Of a stretch of DNA of 64,000 nt, positions 57,116-64,000 are shown in pieces. Both the position numbers and the translations under genes were made by a program. Every line of letters starts with the position of its first letter. Within the stretch, counting starts at the first letter, position 1. The notes beneath the pieces were generated by a model. The model was not told the DNA's origin. It saw nothing but the letters and a program-made list of their open reading frames with translations, and did no database searches. The stretch spans positions 235,271,135-235,335,134 of the forward strand of contig OY856186.1 of the NCBI GenBank assembly GCA_963693315.1. The letters run 5' to 3'. The DNA is from Diogma glabrata (Eukaryota; Arthropoda; Insecta; Diptera; Cylindrotomidae).

Positions 57116-57560
57116 GTCCAGTAACTTTGTCGCCTGAGTGTATGGGGTAGTATGCGTCAAATCCGGTAGTTCTGATTTTTTGCAGACTTGTTTATGATGT
57201 TGGCCTAATAAATAATCCAAGTTTGTGACCTCGAGCGCCGAACGCAACTTCGTCAAAAATCGCAAAAACTGCGAAAAAATCGGTATTTTTTCAAATTTTG
57301 GCGGTTATAACCCTAAAGGACTAGTTTTTTCTTTATACTTTCTTAGGCCGTTTTTAAAGTAGACTAAATTTACTACAATATGATACTAGAATTGTCTCTA
57401 AAGACCCAATAGTTTCCGAGATTAAGCCTTTCAAAGTTTATCACTTTTTTCGAACTTCGCAATTGCTTGCAATATACCTTTGTAGAGTTTTCTACATCCC
57501 TGTCCTAATAATTGTATTAATAGATATATGTGTGTGGTGGCCGATGAGAAAAGAAGATTA
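57116..57560. repeat. Left terminal arm of the composite insertion
   Basis: Matches 57779-58262 directly and 60130-60511 inverted. It includes the word TTTGGCG(G/A)TTATAACCCT and the AAAGGACTAGTTTTTTC block. Confidence 0.85.
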
Positions 57561-57589
57561 CGTAACTGTACCTGATCATTTTTGTAGTT

Positions 57590-57769
57590 GCAGTAGCAGA
57601 TATCCCAGAAGGTGACGATCTCTCCGATGTCGAAATGGAGGATGACTTGTGGGCACACGACGTCGACGATTCATCACCATCCCCTGATGGCGATATGCCA
57701 TCCCAATACGTCAATCCAGATACGGACGAACCTCAAGCGGAACCTTCCAAGAGGGCTAAATTAATTTGA
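57590..57769 (+). pseudogene. Exon-like acidic C-terminal segment of an unknown protein
   Basis: Between two copies of the element's left end lies a GC-richer stretch with an open plus frame of about 55 codons: IPEGDDLSDVEMEDDLWA, then DDSSPSPDGDMPSQYV, ending SKRAKLI and a stop at 57769. An acceptor-like TTTTTGTAG and TTGCAG precede it. Codon composition differs from the surrounding AT-rich DNA. It looks like the last exon of a nuclear protein captured by the element; I do not recognise the source. Confidence 0.45.
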
Positions 57770-57778
57770 TTTTTTGAT

Positions 57779-58262
57779 GTAGTCCAGTAATTTTGTCGCC
57801 TGAGAGTATGGGGTCTAATCCGGTAGTTCTCATAGTATGCGTCAAATCCGGTAGTTCTGATTTTTTGCAGACTTGTTTATGATGTTGACCTAATGAATAA
57901 TCCAAGTTTGTGACCCCGAGAGCCGAACGCAACTTTGTCAAAAATCGAAAAATCGAAAAAACCGAGAAAAAATCGTTTTTTTTTCCAAATTTTGGCGATT
58001 ACAACCCTAAAGGACTAGTTTTTTCTTTAAAATTTCTTCTTAGAACAGTTTTAAAGCAGACTAAATTCGCTACAATATAATACCAAAGTTGTCTCTGTAG
58101 ACCCACTAGTTTCCGAGATTAAGCCTTTCAAAGTTTATCATTTTTTTCGAACTTCGCAATTTTTTGCAATTTATACCTTTGTAGAGTTTTGTACATCCCT
58201 GTCCTAATAATTGTATTAATAAATACATGTGTGCGTGGTGGCCAATGAGAAATAGTAGATTG
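57779..58262. repeat. Second left-end copy (direct)
   Basis: Same tip with one change (AGTCCAGTAATTTTGTCGCC) and the same internal order as 57116-57560, plus a 22-bp internal partial repeat of CCGGTAGTTCT near 57820. Confidence 0.85.
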
Positions 58263-58268
58263 TTTTAC

Positions 58269-58359
58269 TAGTGCGAAGTGTTTTCCAAACAAGAGTTAGT
58301 TTGCAGTATGACCGTAGGGAGTGCTGCAATAACTCGCGTTTGGAAAACGCATTCGCACT
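58269..58359. repeat. Short palindrome
   Basis: ACTAGTGCGAAGTGTTTTCC at the left and its near-inverse at the right (GGAAAACGCATTCGCACTAG), about 90 bp overall. Possible tiny MITE. Confidence 0.7.
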
Positions 58360-58449
58360 AGTTATACACACCATTTTTTGTAACAAATGCATAAAATTTA
58401 TAAATGTTGATTTAATTGTTAATTTAATCATTTATTTCCTTTTGCTGAA

Positions 58450-59655
58450 CAACTGTTTGGAGAATATCAGTGTGGTTTCCGGCGGGGCCGAGGTACTACC
58501 GAAGCACTTTTCTCGATAAGGATGATTTTGGAAAAGTGTCGAGAGTTCAACATACCTGTGCACTTTTCATTGATTTCAGGCAGGCCTATGACTCTCTCGA
58601 ATGAAATACTCTATGGTCTGCTCTGGTGTCAATGTAAATTCCTGGTAAACTGGTATCACTATGCAAAATGACAGTACAGAACTCTCAATGCTGTGTACGA
58701 GTAGAGAACGAAATATCAAAGTTTTTTAAAGTTAACTCCGGTTTAAGACAAGATGATGCTATCTCTCCTGTTCTTTTTAATCTAGCCTTGGAATATGTGT
58801 GCCGTCAAAAGAAACTACTGACTTATAACAATATCTTGTCAATAAACTCAGTACAGATGATTGCTGTTATGAGTGAGACTTTCAAGTCGCTTGAGAGTGG
58901 TGCTAGAAAAATTGGTCTTCAAATTAACTATGATAAAACCAAGCATATGAATGTTTCAAGAGAGGCTGAGAAGAAAGATTTGATGTTCGGCGATGAAAGG
59001 ATTGAGGGAGTTGAATCTTTTAAATATTTGGGATCAATGCTCGACTCAAACAACAGCATACTAGATATAAAAGCTCAAATCGCTGCAGGCAATTAAACCT
59101 CTCAACATACAACCTACTCAACTAAACCTCTCCTTGGATCATCGTATGTATCAAGTAACACCAAGCTCAAGTTATACAAGACATTGATTAAACCGGTTGT
59201 GATGTATGGGTCACAAACGTGGACCCTTACACAAAATGACGAATTGCATTTATCTGTATTTGAGCGTAAGATCCTATGCTACATTTTTGGTCCACTTAAG
59301 ACAGACGATGGAGAATATAGAACCCGGTATAACTTTGAGATCAGAGACATTCTTGAGGGTCCTGATATAATAGGTTGTATCCGTTCTAATAGGATTGCTT
59401 GGTTTGGGCATGTTCTACGAGCCGATTCACAGTCTGGAATGATTAGAAAAATGTACGTTAGTACCCCAGGGAGTGGACGACCGCGAGGGAGACCACGACT
59501 AATGTGGGAGACTGACGTAATAAACGACCTTAAAAAAATCGGCTGCCATTTTAATTATGTCGCTGTTGCGAATGACCATGGTGAATATCCAAAGCTGATT
59601 AGCCTGGCAACGCTCCCACATGAAGCATGAACGCCTTAAAAAAAAAAAAATAAAC
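58450..59655 (+). pseudogene. RTE-like non-LTR relic with poly(A)
   Basis: Plus-strand blocks in several frames: EYQCGFRRGRGTTE near 58453, VNSGLRQDDAISPVLFNLAL at 58731, KTKHMNVSREAEKK at 58935, SFKYLGSMLDSN at 59015, MYGSQTWTLTQNDELH at 59202, IAWFGHVLRADS at 59395 and GRPRGRPRLMW at 59475. An A-run at 59637-59650 ends it. The YADD block is lost in a deletion near 58850. Same group as 17230-18780. Confidence 0.85.
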
Positions 59656-60129
59656 AAATTTAAGATATTTAAATAATTAAAGTGCGCCATCTTCGTTGTA
59701 ATAGTGTGAATTATACTAGCTCGCTGCTATATTGTACTACACTGTTAACCTTAAAAAAAAATAAACATAACAATTTTCACAACTGGTTTTTTTGAAAACC
59801 CAAAATAATTGTTTTTTCTTGCAATTTAAATGATTTTGGGCTGTATTTAAGTTGTTTTTACTATATGGTAAGTTATTGAAATTATTATTTTGATACTTTA
59901 GTGCTATAAAAATATTATGTTTAGAATAGATTTAACTACAAATCTCACATGCAGGCGGTGGGCGTGCCAGGCATACAAAATATTTTGTGATCATATGTGC
60001 GGAAAAGTAGATTTCTCTTTTATTCTATTCTAGTACAAAATTGAATATTTTTTGTGCATGTTTCATCATCGTTCACACTTCTCATTTTCTTTTTGAACAT
60101 CCCATCATAAAAGTACCGGGCTTCGATAG
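59656..60129. other. No gene recognised
   Basis: AT-rich interior of the composite insertion, without a supported ORF. Confidence 0.4.
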
Positions 60130-60511
60130 TATATTCAGGGTCAAAATTCATTTAGAACGACAGAATTGCAAAAAATTGCGCAGTTCGAAAAAAATGATAA
60201 ACTTTGAAAGGCTTAATCTCGGAAACTAGTGGGTCTGCAGAGACAGTTCTGGTATCATATTGTAGCAAATTTAGTCTACTTTAAAAACGGCCTAAGAAAG
60301 TATAAAGAAAAAACTAGTCCTTTAGGGTTATAATCGCCAAAATTTGAAAAAATAACGATTTTTTCGCGGTTTTTGCGATTTTTGACGAAGTTGCGTTCGG
60401 CGCTCGAGGTCACAAACTTGGATTATTCATTAGGCCAACATCATAAACAAGTCTGCAAAAAATCAGAACTACCGGATTTGACGCATACGGTGATGTATAA
60501 TGTTACTGGAC
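60130..60511. repeat. Right terminal arm (inverted)
   Basis: Inverse of 57116-57500, ending GTTACTGGAC at the TA site. Confidence 0.85.
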
Positions 60512-60513
60512 TA

Positions 60514-61221
60514 TTTAACCACTTTAAAAATTTCTTTTGACCAGTTTGGTTGATAGCCTTTTTCAAAGTTTCCTTTATTTTTGCTGACTCTTACATTATC
60601 TCCTATCTTAAATTTAGCTTTTTGAAAATTTTTTGGATGCATGTATACACTTCTAAGTATTGATTTTTCATTTTTCTTTGAAACATTTTCTGGAGGTAAT
60701 TTGATTGTTCTATGCGGTGTTGAATTATAGTTTTTTAACAATGAGTGTAAAATTGAGATCCATTTGTAATTCCCTTGTAAACTGAAATTTTTCCACATCA
60801 TGCTTTTCAAAGTTCGATTAAAGCGTTCCACGATAGATGCCTTAAGCTCGGAAAATGTATGGTAATGATTAATTTTATTTTTCAGCATATATTGTTTAAA
60901 CTGTCTGTTGAAAAACTCTTTGCCTTGGTCTGAATGAATATTTTTTGGGGAATCCTTTGCTTGTTTGATAATGTTTTCAAGTGCTCGTAAAACATCTACA
61001 GCAGTTTTACGTTTGACAGGTTCAGCATAAGCGTATTTGGAAAAAGTATCAATCACCGTCAATAAATATTTGAAACCTTTATTAAATTTGGCATAAGGAA
61101 TCATTTCGACTAAATCGATTTGCCAAGTATCATTCAAACCCTTTTGAATGAACTTTCTCCTACGAAAATTTTTTCTAAGTGGCCTGTGTAGTTCTGAGAC
61201 TATTTGTGCTCGTGACATCAT
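60514..61221 (-). pseudogene. Polinton integrase catalytic core
   Basis: ATG at 61221. A retrovirus-type DDE integrase: Asp36 (TWQIDLVEM), Asp98 (IHSDQGKEF) and Glu132 (ASIVERFNR), spaced D-61-D-33-E. The C-terminal part (FKIGDNVRVSKNKG, WSKEIFKVVK) is the start of the SH3-like tail. The frame then enters the TA-flanked insertion at 60511, whose first base makes a stop, so the chromodomain part at 56894-57115 is detached. It would integrate the Polinton and make 6-bp target duplications. Confidence 0.92.
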
Positions 61222-61350
61222 ATATACAATTTACACAATATTTAATTCTGTCCTTCCTTATATATTGAGACAACTGATTCTGAAAATTCGTATAAAATGG
61301 CTAAATTTTTGTAGAAATCCTCAGTCTTCCTACAGAAATCAATTTTTAAT
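61222..61350. promoter_or_regulatory. Divergent intergenic region of the Polinton
   Basis: 129 bases between the integrase start (minus) and the acidic ORF start (plus). A TATATATTGAG-like word lies near 61260. No precise promoter call. Confidence 0.35.
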
Positions 61351-61683
61351 ATGGAAGCTGATTCGACTTCATTTCCGTTTACCAGCGAAAGTAATGAAAA
61401 TTATTTTTTAAATAAAATTACACAAGAAAACCAAATTAGTTCAACCACGAATGATTATGATGATGATGATGATGTTGACGAGGTGACCTCGTCTTTTCAA
61501 GAATTTATACCACCACCATCACCACCGCAATTACCTAAAGAGGAGGAAGAAGAGGAATGGCAGGACGTGCAAAACTGGTTTGATTCTCAAACAGATGATC
61601 TGCAGGTTAACGAAGAACAAAATATCGAAGTCGAGCAAGAGGGATATTTCGAATGGTTTTTTAGTAACATTATAGATAGATAA
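61351..61683 (+). CDS. Small acidic Polinton protein, unknown function
   Basis: 110 residues from ATG at 61351. A poly-Asp run (residues 36-43), a proline stretch (PPPSPPQLP) and a Glu run give a very acidic protein, followed by WFDSQTDDLQV and a C-terminal FEWFFSNII. It lies alone between integrase and the capsid cluster, divergent from integrase. I know no family for it. The low complexity suggests a disordered regulator or a DNA mimic, as inference only. Confidence 0.6.
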   Translation: MEADSTSFPFTSESNENYFLNKITQENQISSTTNDYDDDDDVDEVTSSFQEFIPPPSPPQLPKEEEEEEWQDVQNWFDSQTDDLQVNEEQNIEVEQEGYFEWFFSNIIDR

Positions 61684-61716
61684 AAATAAAAATAAAATAA
61701 ATAAAAGACAATTGTT

Positions 61717-62259
61717 TTATTTTTGTACAATTTTGCGTAGTTTATTGTTTAATATTACAGGTATCTCGAAAAATAATCTAGAAAAATTACACTGCACATT
61801 GATCCGTTGCTTTGGGATGTTAATTTCTTCATGCAACTTTTCCACTTGTTTTTCTTCACAGGTTTTTATGTATTTTTCAACATACGCTCTTACATTTTGT
61901 TCGGAATTTTTATAGTGAATCATTACAGCTTGAAGAAAATCAACAAGGTTGTTAAATATATCGGCCTCTTCTCTGTTGACACTAAGAGATTGACTACGAA
62001 TAGCTTGAATTCCTGCTTGCAAACATAATTTGGTATTTTTTATTGTTCGACTGCACAGCAGCTTTTTGTATAGATGGTAAAATTCACACCAATCACGATA
62101 TTTTAGAAAAATTACTTCTTTTCCATTGCGATGGAATATGATTGTGGCTTCAAATGATTCCCCCGTAAAACCAACAGAAATTCTAAAGGTCTGGTTTTTA
62201 TTAAGAAAGTATGTATAGTTTAATAATAAAGACATCGCGTTTTCATGTCGAATTTCCAT
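61717..62259 (-). CDS. Polinton protein of unknown function
   Basis: 180 residues, ATG at 62259, only five bases after the protease stop codon. Mixed alpha/beta composition: an N-terminal part with alternating hydrophobics (FRISVGFTGESFEATIIF) and a helical, charged C-terminal half (EQNVRAYVEKYIKTCEEKQ). No zinc, Walker or membrane motif. Its place behind the protease suggests a virion or packaging role, but this is inference. Confidence 0.7.
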   Translation of the reverse strand: MEIRHENAMSLLLNYTYFLNKNQTFRISVGFTGESFEATIIFHRNGKEVIFLKYRDWCEFYHLYKKLLCSRTIKNTKLCLQAGIQAIRSQSLSVNREEADIFNNLVDFLQAVMIHYKNSEQNVRAYVEKYIKTCEEKQVEKLHEEINIPKQRINVQCNFSRLFFEIPVILNNKLRKIVQK

Positions 62260-62264
62260 TTTTT

Positions 62265-62738
62265 TTAACTTTCCTCTAACTCTCGGGTTACAAGACTGTA
62301 AAAAGTTGTATTTTCAACCAAAATCAACCTGTCATTTTCAATATGATTTGCTTTACTGAATTGGTTCAAAAAACTTTTCATACTTAAACCAAAACATCTA
62401 AACCAAACGTAAACACAGAAATATTGCCCACATACATCTGTAAAACTACTTTGCAATTGTTTATCATTAAAAATTAAACAATGATTCTTCAAATAGCCTA
62501 AAATTTCTGGTTTAGCTGGTTTCTGCCCAAAAGAATCAAAGTATTCTATACACCCCTTTTTAGGAATATAAATAGCTAACCAGTGTGTTCCCGGGTCCTT
62601 AGCCTTATCCGTGTTGACGATTAAAAGAGATGGTTTTTCTTTTACTTTTGGAATTCTATCTAGAGCGAACACCCCCATAAATTTTTTGTTTGTACGCCGG
62701 TTACATTTTAAAATGTTAGTTATTTCTAAAGTGTTCAT
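62265..62738 (-). CDS. Adenain-type cysteine protease of the Polinton
   Basis: 157 residues, ATG at 62738 overlapping the previous stop (ATGA). The adenovirus-protease catalytic set is present with the right spacing: His52 (GTHWLAIYI), Asp68 (IEYFDSFG), Gln96 (LQSSF) and Cys103 (TDVCGQYFC), with Gln seven residues before Cys as in adenain. It would mature the capsid proteins. Size is slightly smaller than adenain (about 204). Intact. Confidence 0.92.
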   Translation of the reverse strand: MNTLEITNILKCNRRTNKKFMGVFALDRIPKVKEKPSLLIVNTDKAKDPGTHWLAIYIPKKGCIEYFDSFGQKPAKPEILGYLKNHCLIFNDKQLQSSFTDVCGQYFCVYVWFRCFGLSMKSFLNQFSKANHIENDRLILVENTTFYSLVTRELEES

Positions 62739-63070
62739 AAAACAAATTGACTCAGATCATAAACTTTGCTCGCTTCCTTTACATAGTTTACTAAAAACTC
62801 TTTTTTAATTAGTTTGTTGGTAATGATTATATCAAAACTTTCTAATATTTGTTTAAACTCTTTAGTTATATTTTCGTTAGTCACAGTTCCAAAAGAATAA
62901 TTTTCAATGTTTTGATTTGTTAGCTCTTTTGTTGGAAACTTGTAAGTAAACTCTTTTACGAACTTCTTGCAAGGCTCTTTAAATCCTACTATACAAATTT
63001 CTTTCACAAACAAACTGTTTTTGTCGTTACAACAAAATGTAACATCGACAAGTGCACAGGATGAAGACAT
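62735..63070 (-). CDS. Small Polinton protein of unknown function
   Basis: 111 residues from ATG at 63070, with its TGA stop overlapping the protease ATG. Reads VKEICIVGFKEPCKKFVKEF, then SFDIIITNKLIKKEFLVNYV. The pattern (a beta-strand, then an alpha/beta unit) recalls a small protein often seen in insect Polintons, whose function I cannot state. Tight coupling to the protease implies co-expression. Confidence 0.65.
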   Translation of the reverse strand: MSSSCALVDVTFCCNDKNSLFVKEICIVGFKEPCKKFVKEFTYKFPTKELTNQNIENYSFGTVTNENITKEFKQILESFDIIITNKLIKKEFLVNYVKEASKVYDLSQFVL

Positions 63071-63107
63071 GATGTAAAATATTTAGACTCACGCTTTTTC
63101 ATCCTAT

Positions 63108-64000
63108 TTATAGGTTTGTGAATATATTTCGATTTTTATCGATTTGAATGTTTGCATCAAATTCCCCATAAACAATTGCAGTTAATGTGGACGGCAATGG
63201 TTTTGATAACTTTGCTTCAATTCTAACAGTTCCTTGATTAAGTAGACCTTGGCACATTTCATTCCCTGATGCATCGGGGGTTAAATCAAAAGCAAGTAAA
63301 AAAATCCATTGCTAAACATTGTTTTTGTTATCTGATGACCTTTATCATTATGAAATATCCCTGTTCCTTGAAAAAGTGTGTTGTAGGCTCTGGTATAACA
63401 ATTATATTCATCAGAGAAACTAGTTTCAATTGCTGTATTATTAGGTATCTGTACCCCATTCACATTCAACGAAAATTGAGAAATATCAAAATGTTTAAAA
63501 TTGTACGGGTTTTTTGATCTTTTTCCTGAATAACCAATATTTTCGGTCATACAAAAGATGATTGTAGTCGGCAATTGACCAATGAAAACGTTGTCGAGCG
63601 ATATGGATGATGTATTCATAGGAAGAGTATAGGCTTTTACTTCCACACGTTTATAACTATATATAGCATTCTTTTTTTCCAAAACAGCGTTATGTGCTAA
63701 TAGAACACTCGGATTAACAGTTACATGTCTCATAAACAATGTTGCTTCTAAAATTTTCAATTGAGATTCATCGGTATCGTCAGAAAAAAAATAGAATTCT
63801 GGTTTTTCTAGTGTTAGTGTAATTCGAACATCCACGTTGTTTATAAGTAAGGTAGGCTGGTTAAACATATCTACATGTAGTTTACCCATTAGCTCAACAA
63901 CATTGCTATTATTATACAATTTTTGACGGTCTTTCGATCCAGAATTATTAGATTTTTCTATGTTCGCCTTATCTAATGTCCACTCTGAGCACTCTAAATG
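63108..64000 (-). CDS. Polinton major capsid protein, partial and with one frame break
   Basis: The frame is open to the window edge, so the N-terminus lies outside. Recognisable blocks: LMGKLHVDMFNQPTLLINNVD, RHVTVNPSVLLAHN, RVEVKAYTLP, DNVFIGQLPTTIIF, NPYNFKHFDISQF and YNCYTRAYNTLFQ, all hallmarks of the double-jelly-roll capsid family of Polintons. The frame from the right stops at 63281. The conserved C-terminal end lies in the next frame and stops at 63108-63110; the shift falls in a run of seven A/T (63298-63304). The break may be a sequencing homopolymer error. Confidence 0.9.

Larger units (their letters stand above)
57116..60511. mobile_element. TA-flanked composite insertion that splits the Polinton integrase
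   Basis: Both tips read GTCCAGTAAC inward, with TA outside (57114-57115, 60512-60513). The outer arms, about 370-400 bp, are inverted copies (CATACTATGCGTC side, CCGGTAGTTCTGATTTTTTG, GACCTCGAGCGCCGAACGCA). A second copy of the left end lies in direct orientation at 57779-58262. Between these are an exon-like acidic segment, a small palindrome and an RTE-like relic. Excising the unit and one TA leaves the integrase frame open. No transposase seen. Confidence 0.85.
50900..64000. mobile_element. Polinton/Maverick, partial (right end outside window)
   Basis: Protein-primed DNA polymerase B, retrovirus-like integrase with chromodomain, adenain-type protease and a Polinton-type major capsid protein occur together, with several unassigned ORFs. 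This gene set defines Polintons (also called polintoviruses), self-synthesising DNA transposons with virion genes. The left boundary is not fixed: the terminal inverted repeat cannot be recognised because its partner lies beyond 64000. The packaging ATPase and minor capsid gene are not seen and should lie to the right. Confidence 0.93.

Noticed and set aside
61717..62259. Packaging ATPase of the Polinton
   Set aside because: No Walker A (GxxxxGK[ST]) or Walker B motif in this ORF or elsewhere in the visible part of the element.

Overview
This is an AT-rich animal nuclear window, almost certainly from an insect. It has very short spliceosomal introns, a DUF1091-type secreted-protein gene and an insect-style transposon set: gypsy LTR, Jockey/I, R1, RTE and CR1-like non-LTR elements, Penelope, P, Tc1, hAT and Polinton. 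Only two host genes are convincing: MRTO4 (14657-15451, minus) and a two-exon DUF1091-like gene (15656-16263, plus), head to head. Nearly everything else is nested mobile DNA.

Region by region. (1) 57-10647: a complete gypsy-class LTR retrotransposon on the minus strand, with 1184-bp LTRs and a 4-bp target duplication. It sits inside the reverse transcriptase of a Jockey/I-type element (1-56 and 10648-13740), and that element also holds a 5'-truncated copy of its own kind (11939-12955). Each LTR carries a broken piece of the host O-GlcNAc transferase (OGT) TPR domain. (2) 13960-14540: interleaved inverted repeats. (3) 14657-16263: the two host genes. (4) 17230-19009: an RTE-like relic and a (GA)n tract. 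(5) 19010-25453: an R1-like copy split by an inverted-repeat element, which in turn holds a 4.9-kb LTR element without a recognisable pol. (6) 27600-48433: a CR1/Jockey-group element with ORF1, a deleted endonuclease and a long RT. It is split by a 15.7-kb unit with long terminal inverted repeats enclosing a P-superfamily transposase relic (28861-44575), by a hAT-like MITE (44607-45256) and by a GGGCCC-ended MITE (45415-45935). The arms of the 15.7-kb unit have collected many insertions, and comparing the arms gives the empty sites. (7) 48615-50890: a TA-flanked MITE, a gag/RT relic and tandem repeats. (8) About 51000-64000: a Polinton/Maverick, running off the right edge.

The Polinton has a protein-primed DNA polymerase B with two short introns, an integrase split by a TA-flanked insertion (57116-60511), an adenain-type protease, a double-jelly-roll-type major capsid protein and several lineage-specific ORFs. 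The capsid/protease genes are packed head to tail on the minus strand, and the polymerase runs on the plus strand and meets the integrase tail to tail. Two reading-frame breaks (polymerase and capsid) both lie in homopolymers, so they may be assembly errors rather than true decay.
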